NCBI GenBank assembly: GCA_001803705.1
Contig: MHDY01000018.1
Location: 1-10,448, forward strand
DNA: 10,448 bases
From: Nitrospirae bacterium GWC2_56_14
GTDB lineage: Bacteria > Nitrospirota > UBA9217
Direction: 5' to 3'
Shown here: positions 1 to 6,203 of the stretch, in pieces
Position numbering within the stretch: position 1 is the stretch's first letter
Layout: each line of letters starts with the position of its first letter
Program-made: the position numbers and the translations under genes
Notes under the pieces: model-generated
What the model saw: the letters and a program-made list of their open reading frames with translations, nothing else
Databases searched by the model: none
Told to the model about the DNA's origin: nothing

Positions 1-431
1 ATAAAAGCCTCTGCCATCGCCTTCGGGAACTTCCCTTCCATCAGCTCGGACAGCGACTCGATCATGCCCGCGCAGGAGTCGCTGATGTTTCTCCACGCAT
101 CCGTGGCCAGTTTGTTGATGGTAATGACGACCTCGTAGGGGTTGGACTGAGAGCCTTGCACCAGCGCGACGACCTCGCCCTCGCGGATCTGCAGATCGAG
201 CACCGCGCCGTGCCGAACATAGCTTCGGCCGCGTCCAATGCGGTTTTCGTAGTCGGCGTACCGCTCCAGGTTTTCATTCCATGCCTTACCCCACCACGTG
301 CGGGCGATTGCCTTCCCCTGAAGAACTACCGGTTTCACGTCGCGTTTTTTCTTCAGTTTTTCGAGCTTCTTCGCGGCCTTTGCCCGTTTTTCCGCGACGC
401 TTACATATTTTGGAAATCCCCAGTATGACAT
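1..431 (-). CDS. SWIM zinc-finger family protein, N-terminal part (partial)
   Basis: This is the first 143 codons of a gene that continues past the left edge. The start is ATG at 431-429, preceded by a purine-rich AGAGGG ribosome-binding site. The visible residues match the N-terminal region of the SWIM zinc-finger proteins often encoded beside SNF2/RapA-like helicases (COG4279 type). They show a Lys-rich helix at about 13-31, the TWWGKAW block at 45-51, the RIGRGRSYVRHG stretch at about 64-75, and the VQGSQSNPYEV motif near 91-101. The SWIM motif itself (CxCx(n)CxH) would lie beyond the window, so zinc binding is not seen directly. The family is thought to act with DNA or RNA helicases, but its exact role is unknown. 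A perfect sigma-70 promoter lies about 95 bases upstream, so it is probably transcribed separately from the ECF operon. The family call is from recalled motif similarity. Confidence 0.78.
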   Translation of the reverse strand, partial: MSYWGFPKYVSVAEKRAKAAKKLEKLKKKRDVKPVVLQGKAIARTWWGKAWNENLERYADYENRIGRGRSYVRHGAVLDLQIREGEVVALVQGSQSNPYEVVITINKLATDAWRNISDSCAGMIESLSELMEGKFPKAMAEAF

Positions 432-524
432 ATTCCCTCTCTGGCAACCTCGGGCATTAGGTGGACCCTAAGACAACGAGGAGTTCGTCTCCAAAAGCAC
501 CCGGCCCACGAGTTCACGCCAGAA

Positions 525-553
525 ATTATAAATGCAGAGAAGCTTTTTGTCAA
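525..553 (-). promoter_or_regulatory. Perfect consensus sigma-70 promoter for the SWIM gene
   Basis: On the minus strand, TTGACA (553-548) is followed by a 17-base spacer and TATAAT (530-525). Both hexamers and the spacing are exactly consensus. Transcription would start near 518 and give an untranslated leader of about 87 bases before the ATG at 431. The leader can form two short hairpins, GGAG/CTCC (492-480) and TTAGG/CCTAA (471-457). I do not recognise it as a known riboswitch. Confidence 0.8.
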
Positions 554-638
554 AAAAGATTATTTTCCGCGAAGTATTCAAAGATACCGGATCGAGCGCG
601 CGGATAGAGAGAGAAAGGTTCGGGATTTGTCTGCTGAA

Positions 639-1127
639 CTACATCCGCCCCTGCGAAGGCGGGCAAGCCATCGGTCCGCTTCCAGTCATGTTCCGTTCGA
701 TGAGCTCGAAGAACTTCCGCTGCTGGTCCGCATCGAGAGACGATCTTATCTCCAGCATGTGGCCCACGATCATCCGCTGCATCTCTTCCTGTTTTCCGCT
801 TATCTCCCTGATCGTTCCGTCGATCGCCTTCTTATCGGCGCTCTGGGAGCGCATGAGCGCCACCAGTTCTTTTCTCTTCTCGCCTATCTCCAGCCTTCGC
901 CGGTCTATCTCGGCGCGAAACAGCATTGCTTCCTGTTTCATGACCTTCATTTGCTCCGGTTTCAGGGACAGCTCTTCGAACATAAACCGGTCTTTCTCCA
1001 TGACCTTGCCGAAGGGTGAAACCCACATGCGGGACTGGGCGTAATACCGGTATCCCACGGTTGTGATCACCGTCAGGTTCAGGACCAGGGAAGCCGCCAG
1101 GGCGAATTTGAGGAGGCTATTTTTCAT
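639..1127 (-). CDS. CpxP/Spy/ZraP-like periplasmic (metal-)stress sensor protein
   Basis: This is a 162-residue protein with one N-terminal hydrophobic segment (about 7-27), which acts as a signal anchor or uncleaved signal. The rest is an almost entirely helical, charged periplasmic part. Two LTxxQ-like motifs typical of the CpxP/Spy/heavy-metal-resistance family are visible: LSLKPEQ (53-59) and LDADQQRKFFEL (131-142). Highly charged helices lie between them at about 62-95 and 100-128. Family members bind misfolded envelope proteins or metals such as Zn and Cu, and feed into envelope-stress signalling. The ATG at 1127 overlaps the end of the anti-sigma gene by 11 bases, and a GGAGG site lies inside that gene, so the two are translationally coupled. 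As the last gene of the sigma/anti-sigma operon it is probably the periplasmic sensor or chaperone that tunes the anti-sigma factor. The ligand cannot be told from the sequence. Confidence 0.78.
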   Translation of the reverse strand: MKNSLLKFALAASLVLNLTVITTVGYRYYAQSRMWVSPFGKVMEKDRFMFEELSLKPEQMKVMKQEAMLFRAEIDRRRLEIGEKRKELVALMRSQSADKKAIDGTIREISGKQEEMQRMIVGHMLEIRSSLDADQQRKFFELIERNMTGSGPMACPPSQGRM

Positions 1128-1605
1128 TGCTCGCCTCCGTCATGGCGAGGTACGCGCCGCCCAGAGAGCCCGGAGGAGCTGCATCGAACAGATCGAGGGA
1201 AAGCGATGATGCCAGGTTCGCGGTCTGCGCCATGGATGAGCCGTTCGTCATGAAGCTTCCCGCCATAATTCCCACGAAGATGACCATGAGCAGAACAGCC
1301 GCTTCTGCGAATCGTATGGAAAACGGGATGAACCAACCCCTCACCTTTATCCTCTCCCCTGAGGGGAGAGGGTGGGGTGAGGGGGATTTCAGTTCCGCGG
1401 TTCGCGCCATGACCCTGGTCGTGAAACCGTAGGGAGCCTGATGGCGGTCCGTTTTTGCGAATGCGCTTCGCAAAGACCGCATATCCAGAAGGGCCGCTTC
1501 GCATTGCGCGCAGCCGGGCAGATGGTTTTCCAGCGCGGCCCTGTCGCCGCTCCGGACTTCCTCATCAAGATATGCCGAGATAAGTTCTGTTTTTGGACAA
1601 CTCAT
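1117..1605 (-). CDS. Membrane anti-sigma factor with zinc-binding ZAS domain, carrying an in-frame repeat
   Basis: This 162-residue protein has an N-terminal anti-sigma zinc finger: the HxxxCxxC signature is H28, C32, C35, with an additional Cys at 3. A single transmembrane helix spans about 97-118, followed by a short periplasmic tail. By family analogy the cytoplasmic ZAS domain holds the ECF sigma factor encoded just upstream until an envelope signal releases it. The ATG at 1605 has a strong AGGAG site five to six bases upstream, and the gene starts 29 bases after the sigma gene stop. Residues about 74-90 (SPSPHPLPSGER and what follows) do not belong to the family. They are encoded by a 48-bp GC-rich palindrome (1337-1384) inserted in the linker between the zinc finger and the membrane helix without breaking the frame. 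The gene otherwise looks intact and is probably functional. Confidence 0.85.
   Translation of the reverse strand: MSCPKTELISAYLDEEVRSGDRAALENHLPGCAQCEAALLDMRSLRSAFAKTDRHQAPYGFTTRVMARTAELKSPSPHPLPSGERIKVRGWFIPFSIRFAEAAVLLMVIFVGIMAGSFMTNGSSMAQTANLASSLSLDLFDAAPPGSLGGAYLAMTEASNEK
1337..1384. repeat. 48-bp palindromic dispersed repeat inserted in frame in a coding sequence
   Basis: The left arm (1337-1360) begins CCCCTCACC and ends CTCTCCCCT. The right arm (1361-1384) is nearly its reverse complement, with a few mismatches in the middle of the arm. The junction reads CTCCCCTGAGGGGAG. From general knowledge this resembles a palindromic repeat seen in many copies in various bacterial genomes and often mistranslated as SPHPLPSGER-like peptides. 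Its 48 bases equal 16 codons, so the anti-sigma frame is kept. Confidence 0.8.
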
Positions 1606-1634
1606 TTTTATCTCCTATAAGGTTAAACGATCTA

Positions 1635-2207
1635 CTATGGATTTTGTTCCCTGAACTTTTGCATTGATTTTTGCAGCTCCTCCCGCGCGCGGGCGATGCG
1701 GGACTTGACCGTTCCCATTGAAATAGCGAGGATTTCGGCGATCTCTTCATAGGAAAGCTCCTCGATCTCCTTAAGAACAATGATCGCCCGCAGTTTCGGA
1801 GACAATTTCCCGAGGCTTATTTGCAATTCCCGGCCTATCTGTTTTGAATGATAGAGTTGTTCGGGAGACGGAGCATCCGAGGCGCGGTCATGGACAAGCC
1901 TTTCCCCTTCCCCGGAATCGCCGAAGAGGGACGCAAAGACCGGCTTTTTCCGGTAATCGAGGCAGGTGTTGGCGGCGATGCGATAGAGCCAGGTGTAGAG
2001 GGAAGCGTCGGGCTGGAACCTGGGCAGGGCCTGGTAGGCTTTCAGGAACACGTCCTGCGCGGCATCCTCTGCGTCATGCGCGTTCCCGAGCATGTAGCGG
2101 CAGAGGTTGTATATCTTGTCCTGGTAGGCGAGGACGATCTCGCCGAATGCCGCGGTGTCGCCGTTCTTGAATCTGTTTATACGATCGAGGTCGTCGGAGT
2201 TCTGCAC
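1635..2207 (-). CDS. ECF (RpoE-like) RNA polymerase sigma factor
   Basis: This is a 190-residue group 4 sigma-70 factor. Region 2 spans about 20-90 and includes DAEDAAQDVFLKAY (45-58) and YTWLYRIAANTCLDYRRK-like residues (71-88). A linker of about 40 residues follows. Region 4 spans about 128-180, with the helix-turn-helix LSYEEIAEIL...GTVKSRIARAREEL (151-178) that reads the -35 element. There are no region 1 or 3 domains, as expected for ECF factors. It directs RNA polymerase to a stress regulon and is presumably kept inactive by the anti-sigma factor encoded next. The start is GTG at 2207-2205, because an in-frame stop lies only 40 bases upstream and no in-frame ATG lies between. No Shine-Dalgarno sequence is visible before it. 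The ATG at 2215 is out of frame. Confidence 0.9.
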   Translation of the reverse strand: MQNSDDLDRINRFKNGDTAAFGEIVLAYQDKIYNLCRYMLGNAHDAEDAAQDVFLKAYQALPRFQPDASLYTWLYRIAANTCLDYRKKPVFASLFGDSGEGERLVHDRASDAPSPEQLYHSKQIGRELQISLGKLSPKLRAIIVLKEIEELSYEEIAEILAISMGTVKSRIARAREELQKSMQKFREQNP

Positions 2208-2213
2208 GGGAAC

Positions 2214-2222
2214 ATAATAGCA
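2214..2222 (-). promoter_or_regulatory. Candidate extended -10 promoter giving a leaderless sigma-factor mRNA
   Basis: TGCTATTAT on the minus strand (2222-2214) matches an extended -10 (TGnTATAAT). Only six bases separate it from the GTG start, so transcription would begin at or next to the first codon. This fits the lack of a ribosome-binding site there. The -35 region is poor (ACTCTG). Confidence 0.35.
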
Positions 2223-2236
2223 GAAAAGACGGACGA

Positions 2237-2261
2237 CAGAGTATCGTTATTTGATGTGTTC
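2237..2261 (-). promoter_or_regulatory. Candidate ECF-type autoregulatory promoter
   Basis: On the minus strand, GAAC (2261-2258), a hallmark of ECF -35 elements, lies 17 bases from TCTG (2240-2237). This resembles the GAACTT/TCTGA layout of RpoE-type promoters. ECF operons of this layout are usually autoregulated. The motif is short and could be chance. Confidence 0.3.
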
Positions 2262-2277
2262 GTAAAAAGTCCTTTAA

Positions 2278-2370
2278 GCCGTCTTTGCGAGCAAAGCGAA
2301 GCAATCTCGCAGTTCGTAACCGCATGAAAAAACGAGATTGCCGCGTCGCTCCGCTCCTCGCAATGACGGC
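2278..2370. repeat. 93-bp imperfect palindromic dispersed element
   Basis: The left arm (2278-2309) starts GCCGTCTTTGCGAGC and ends CAATCTCG. The right arm (2333-2370) is its near reverse complement, CGAGATTGCC...CTCGCAATGACGGC, with about six extra bases. The 23-base centre is AT-rich. The TTGCGAGGAGCGAAGCGACG...CAATCTC pattern is, from general knowledge, a common intergenic repeat in many bacterial genomes. It could form a long hairpin in RNA of either strand. It encodes nothing recognisable. Confidence 0.75.
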
Positions 2371-2449
2371 AGAGGAAACATCTTACGAGACCATCTTATT
2401 TTGTAACTATCCCTACCATCGCCCGTTTTTCCCGCCGCAAAAATTTCGA

Positions 2450-2470
2450 ATTCCGCATTCCGCATTGCGC
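2450..2470. repeat. Three tandem 7-bp units (ATTCCGC)
   Basis: ATTCCGC, ATTCCGC and ATTGCGC follow each other directly, followed by ATTT and preceded by TTTCGA. It sits about 27 bases upstream of the -35 box of the regulator promoter. This is similar to short spacer repeats seen in intergenic regions of such genomes. Its function is unknown. Confidence 0.5.
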
Positions 2471-2496
2471 ATTTAGAATCTCCCGCCTCAAATCAG

Positions 2497-2526
2497 TTGA
2501 CACTGAGAACCCTTCTGCTGTATTTT
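2497..2526 (+). promoter_or_regulatory. Sigma-70-type promoter for the NtrC-type regulator
   Basis: A perfect TTGACA (2497-2502) is separated by 18 bases from TATTTT (2521-2526). It would give a leader of about 45 bases before the ATG at 2579. The -35 is perfect and the -10 is weaker, so moderate constitutive expression is plausible. Confidence 0.5.
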
Positions 2527-2578
2527 AAAACCGCAGAGTACAGCACAAGCTTTCCCGCGGTCCACGAGGCGTCGCCTG

Positions 2579-3895
2579 ATGAAAATACTGGTTGTTGATG
2601 ATGAGAAGAACCTGAGGCAGGTCCTTGCCATCGAGCTCTCCGCTGACGGAGATGAGGTCGATACGGCTGAGGACGGTGTCAAAGCCCTGGAGCTTCTCGA
2701 AAAAAAGGAATACGACGTCGTGCTCCTGGACCTGAACATGCCCCGCATGGGCGGCATCGACGTCCTGAAGAAGATCGAGGCCCTCGAGATCCCCGGGGAA
2801 GTGATCGTCCTCACCGCGAACACGACCATCACTGCCGCGGTCGAGGCCATGAAGCTCGGGGCCTATGATTACCTGACCAAGCCCTTCCGGCTGGAAGAGC
2901 TTGCGCCGATCATCGAAAAAGCCTTTGAAAAAAAGAAGCTCCGCAGCGAAAACCTTATCCTGAAGACCCAGATCGAACGGCAGCAGGACAACGGCTACAT
3001 CGTGGCGAAGAGCCCCGCCATGCTGGAACTCCTGGCGACCGCGGGAAAGATCGCCGCCTCCGACTACCCGGTAATGATCACCGGCGAGAGCGGCGCGGGC
3101 AAGGAACTCATCGCGTCGAGCATTCACGCGGGATCAAAACGGCCGGACAAGCCCTTTGTCGCCCTCAACTGCGGGGCCATCCCCGAGAACATGATCGAAA
3201 GCGAGCTGTTCGGCTACGAAAAAGGGGCCTTTACGGGCGCCCAGGCCAGGAAGCTCGGGCTGCTGGAAGTGGCGAACAAAGGCACCCTCTTTCTTGATGA
3301 GATCGGCGATATGCCCCCGGCGCTCCAGGTGAAGCTGCTCCGCGTCATAGAGACGGGGACCTTTTTCCGGCTCGGCGGCACGCGGGAGCAGAAGGTGGAT
3401 GTGAGGATCGTCGCCGCGACGAACAAGGACCTGAAGGCCGAGATCGCCCGGGGTTCCTTCCGTCAGGACCTGTATTACCGCATCTCGTCGTTCGTTGTGC
3501 ATATCATGCCGCTGCGCGACCGGCCGGAGGACATCCCGGCGCTCATCGCCTATTTCACGGAACGCTCGCCTGAGTTCCGCCACAAGCGGTTCAGCAAGGA
3601 GGCGCTGGCAATGCTCTCACGGTACCCCTGGCCCGGGAACGTGCGGGAACTGCAGAATGTGCTTCACCGCGCACTCCTCCTGTCAAAAAACGATATCATC
3701 GAACCTTCCGACCTCCCCCTGGACCTCTGCGGAGCACAGCAGAGCGGCAGCGCCCGCCTTGAAGATGTGGAACGGGAGCATATCCTGAAGATCCTGAAAG
3801 CCTCGGGCGGCCAGCGGAACCGGGCTGCCGAGACGCTGGGCATCGATCCCAAGACCCTCTATAGAAAACTGGTCGGGTATGGAGTGAACGAGTAA
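2579..3895 (+). CDS. NtrC-family sigma-54-dependent response regulator
   Basis: This 438-residue regulator has three complete domains. The receiver (1-120) has acidic residues D7/D8, the phospho-acceptor D51 in LLDLNMP, T79 and K101. The AAA+ sigma-54 interaction domain (about 142-370) has Walker A GESGAGKE (169-176), the sigma-54-contacting GAFTGA loop (216-221), Walker B GTLFLDEIGD (235-244), the sensor I ATN (280-282), the arginine-finger region FRQDLYYR (294-301) and sensor II WPGNVREL (351-358). A Fis-type DNA-binding helix-turn-helix lies at about 396-435. All key residues for phosphorylation, ATP hydrolysis and sigma-54 remodelling are present, so it should be an active enhancer-binding protein. 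ATG at 2579 is at the start of the receiver fold; the ribosome-binding site is weak. The histidine kinase gene 125 bases downstream on the same strand is the likely partner. Confidence 0.93.
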   Translation: MKILVVDDEKNLRQVLAIELSADGDEVDTAEDGVKALELLEKKEYDVVLLDLNMPRMGGIDVLKKIEALEIPGEVIVLTANTTITAAVEAMKLGAYDYLTKPFRLEELAPIIEKAFEKKKLRSENLILKTQIERQQDNGYIVAKSPAMLELLATAGKIAASDYPVMITGESGAGKELIASSIHAGSKRPDKPFVALNCGAIPENMIESELFGYEKGAFTGAQARKLGLLEVANKGTLFLDEIGDMPPALQVKLLRVIETGTFFRLGGTREQKVDVRIVAATNKDLKAEIARGSFRQDLYYRISSFVVHIMPLRDRPEDIPALIAYFTERSPEFRHKRFSKEALAMLSRYPWPGNVRELQNVLHRALLLSKNDIIEPSDLPLDLCGAQQSGSARLEDVEREHILKILKASGGQRNRAAETLGIDPKTLYRKLVGYGVNE

Positions 3896-3900
3896 GGAGA

Positions 3901-3993
3901 CAGGTTAAAGGTTATAAGACTGAAGGCTGAAGGTGGTAGAAACTGCATTGCTATTTTTTACCTTCAGTCTTCAGCCTTCAGCCTATCCACCTG
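3901..3993. repeat. 93-bp palindromic element, copy 1 (CAGGTT...CCACCTG family)
   Basis: The left arm (3901-3936) begins CAGGTTAAAGG and contains GACTGAAGGCTGAAGG. The right arm (3959-3993) is ACCTTCAGTCTTCAGCC..., ending TATCCACCTG. The arms pair imperfectly around an AT-rich centre ending in a T-run. It begins five bases after the regulator stop and may act as a transcription attenuator between regulator and kinase. The right arm differs at one base from that of the copy at 6062-6196. Confidence 0.8.
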
Positions 3994-4020
3994 AGCAGCT
4001 TTTCTTCACCGTTTGAGCGC

Positions 4021-6069
4021 ATGAAAAAAATGAATGACAAAAACGAACATCCCGAAGGCACGACCGTTGAATCGCTGCAACAGGCTTTGAAAAAAGCGGA
4101 AGCGGAAAAGGACCGGGCCGAGGCGATCATTGCGGCCATCGGCGACGGTATCAGCATCCAGGACAGGGATTACCGCGTTCTCTATCAAAATGCAGTGCAT
4201 CGGAATATGGTGGGCGACCACGTGGGCCGGTTCTGCTACGAGGCCTACGAGCGGAGGGACGCGGTCTGCGAAGAATGCCCCGTTGCCCTCTCCTTTCAGG
4301 ATGGCGGCATCCATACCGTGGAACGGACCGCCCCCACCGGGCGGGGGACCATCCATGTAGAGATCACCTCTTCACCGCTTCGGGACCCCTCGGGAAAGAT
4401 CATCGCCGGCATCGAAATAGCGCGGGACATCACCGCCAGAAAACGTTCAGGGGCGGACCTGCTGGAACGAACGCGGCATGCCTTGCTCGGCGCTGATATC
4501 GGAAATGCCCTGACCCGGGGGGACAGCGTCCAGCCCATGCTCCAGTCCTGCGCGGAAGCCCAGGTCAGACACCTTGACGCGTTCCTTGCGCGGATCTGGA
4601 CGCTGAACGAGGAGAAGAACACCCTTGAGCTGCAGGCCAGCGCAGGGGCCTTTACGCATCTCGACGGCCCCCAGAGCCGCATTCCGCTCGATCATGATGA
4701 CGGTCGGATCGGTTGGATCGCAAAGAACCGGAAACCGCACCACACCAACGCGGTGACCGGCGATCCGCTCATGAGCGACCAGGAGTGGGCGCGCAAGGAG
4801 CAGATCGCCGCCTTTGTGGGCCATCCGCTGGTCGTGAAGGACCGGCTCGTAGGCGTTCTGGGGGTGTTCTTCCGGAACGAACCGTCCGAGGCCGCTGTGC
4901 AGGCACTGGCGTCGATCGGGCATGAGATCGCGCTCGGCATCGAACACAAGCGCGCCGAGAAGGAACGGGAGAACATCACCCGGGAGCTGCAGAAGCTGAT
5001 AGACAAGGTCAAAAACTCCCAGCGGGAATGGCAGGATACCTTCGACAATATCCAGGACCCGATCTATATCACCGACGCGGACTATACCATCAAACGGGCC
5101 AACCAGGCGTTCATCGATTTTATGGGCAAGCCCTTTTCCGCGGTCCTGGACCGGAAGTGCTACGACCTGGTCCATGGGACCGGGGAACCCTATCTGCATT
5201 GTCCGCACCAGACGCTGAAGAGAACCGGCACGCCAGTCGACGTCGAGATCACGGACCCCGTCCGGAAAAAGACCCTGGTAGTGTCTCATTTCCCCTATAC
5301 GCTGCTCGATGGGTCCTTCGGCGGGGCAGTCATCCTCATCCGGGATGTAACGGAAGACCGGGAAAAAGAGATGCGGCTCATCATGGCGGAGCGGCTGGGC
5401 TCCCTGGGCCAGATGGCCGCCAGCATCGCCCACGAGATCAACAACCCGCTTGCGTCCATCCTGGGCTGCGCCGAGGCGCTGCATCTGCGGGTCAAAAAAG
5501 GCAGGTATGACGCCGTCCTGTTCGAGAAGTACCTGACGATCGTGCAGGAAGAAGTGGCGCGGTGCAAGAACATAACGACCAACATGCTTTCGGTCTCACG
5601 AAATGCGACCTACGAAAAGGGCACCATTGACGTCAATGTTACGCTGCAACGGACCATCGAACTCATAGGATATCAGGGGCGGTTGAAGGACCTGCAGGTC
5701 AATAAGGAGTTTGCTCCCGGGTTGCCGCCGCTGCAGGGGAGCGAAGGCGACCTCCGGCAGGTCTTTATCGCAGTCATTACGAACGCGCTGGACGCCATGA
5801 ACGACTCCGGTGTGCTCACCATCGGCACCCGCGAGGAGGGCGGCGGCGTCTCCGTCACGATCAGGGATACCGGCCCCGGCATCCCGCAGGAACTGGTCGG
5901 CAGGGTCTTCGACCCCTTCTTTACAACGAAGTCCGGCCAGGGCGGCACCGGCCTCGGCCTCGCGATCGCCAGAAAGATCGTGGACAACTACAAGGGCGAC
6001 ATCACTCTGTCCTCGGCGCAGGGGAACGGCACCACAGTCACGATCACGCTGCCGGGAGGATCAGGTTGA
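4021..6069 (+). CDS. Soluble PAS-GAF-PAS sensor histidine kinase (NtrB-like partner)
   Basis: This 682-residue cytoplasmic kinase has no transmembrane segment. Domains in order are: a charged helix (15-35); PAS1 (about 30-140) with Cys cluster C72, C83, C86 (CEECP); GAF (about 150-310); coiled coil (309-335); PAS2 (about 336-446) with C380 and C394; HisKA with phospho-acceptor H471 in SIAHEINNPLASI; and HATPase_c with the N box ITNALDAM (586-593), G1 DTGPGIP (616-622), F box FDPFFTTK (630-637) and G2 GGTGLGLAIA (641-650). It probably phosphorylates the NtrC-type regulator encoded upstream. The Cys motifs in both PAS domains hint at redox or metal-cofactor sensing, which is inference. ATG at 4021 has only a weak ribosome-binding site; M4 is an alternative start. 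The TGA stop lies inside a palindromic repeat. Confidence 0.92.
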   Translation: MKKMNDKNEHPEGTTVESLQQALKKAEAEKDRAEAIIAAIGDGISIQDRDYRVLYQNAVHRNMVGDHVGRFCYEAYERRDAVCEECPVALSFQDGGIHTVERTAPTGRGTIHVEITSSPLRDPSGKIIAGIEIARDITARKRSGADLLERTRHALLGADIGNALTRGDSVQPMLQSCAEAQVRHLDAFLARIWTLNEEKNTLELQASAGAFTHLDGPQSRIPLDHDDGRIGWIAKNRKPHHTNAVTGDPLMSDQEWARKEQIAAFVGHPLVVKDRLVGVLGVFFRNEPSEAAVQALASIGHEIALGIEHKRAEKERENITRELQKLIDKVKNSQREWQDTFDNIQDPIYITDADYTIKRANQAFIDFMGKPFSAVLDRKCYDLVHGTGEPYLHCPHQTLKRTGTPVDVEITDPVRKKTLVVSHFPYTLLDGSFGGAVILIRDVTEDREKEMRLIMAERLGSLGQMAASIAHEINNPLASILGCAEALHLRVKKGRYDAVLFEKYLTIVQEEVARCKNITTNMLSVSRNATYEKGTIDVNVTLQRTIELIGYQGRLKDLQVNKEFAPGLPPLQGSEGDLRQVFIAVITNALDAMNDSGVLTIGTREEGGGVSVTIRDTGPGIPQELVGRVFDPFFTTKSGQGGTGLGLAIARKIVDNYKGDITLSSAQGNGTTVTITLPGGSG

Positions 6070-6196
6070 AGGTTGTAGACTAAAGGTTGACGGTGACACA
6101 ACGGGAGACAGGATTCTTCCTTCGGATCTTGTAAGCGTGATCGAGCATTACTATTCGTTTTTACCTTCGGTCTTCAGCCTTCAGCCTATCCACCTG
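6062..6196. repeat. 135-bp palindromic element, copy 2, overlapping a kinase stop codon
   Basis: The left arm (6062-6095) begins CAGGTTGAAGGTT and the right arm (6163-6196) ends CTTCAGCCTATCCACCTG. The right arm and the preceding T-run match copy 1 with one difference over about 35 bases. The centre is longer and unlike copy 1. It lies between two convergent kinase genes, where its hairpin could act as a two-way terminator. The TGA of the left gene (6067-6069) is part of the arm. Confidence 0.8.
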
Positions 6197-6203
6197 TCCA
6201 TTC

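Larger units (their letters stand above)
2208..2578. other. Divergent intergenic region (371 bp) between sigma-factor operon and NtrC-type regulator
   Basis: No credible gene is present. The small ORFs here (60-80 residues) run through repeats and have no ribosome-binding sites. The region contains the candidate sigma-operon promoters (2214-2261), a palindromic repeat (2278-2370), a short tandem repeat (2450-2470) and the regulator promoter (2497-2526). Confidence 0.7.

Noticed and set aside
553..606. Rho-independent terminator after the CpxP-like gene
   Set aside because: A CCGCG/CGCGG pairing followed after several bases by a T-run is possible, but the loop is about 27 bases and the T-run is not adjacent to the stem. 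Support is too weak to list.
532..1044. Plus-strand open frame of 170 codons over the ECF operon
   Set aside because: It is opposite the CpxP-like gene, whose minus-strand frame has a signal anchor, family motifs and a coupled start. The plus product is Ser/Ile-rich and typical of a reverse-complement shadow.
3901..3993. CRISPR-like or tandem repeat array from the repeated TGAAGGC words
   Set aside because: There are no regularly spaced identical repeats with unique spacers. The repeated words are arms of one palindrome.
4447..5484. Minus-strand open frame of 345 codons
   Set aside because: It is antisense to the GAF-PAS-HisKA part of the soluble kinase, with no ribosome-binding site and no domain motifs.
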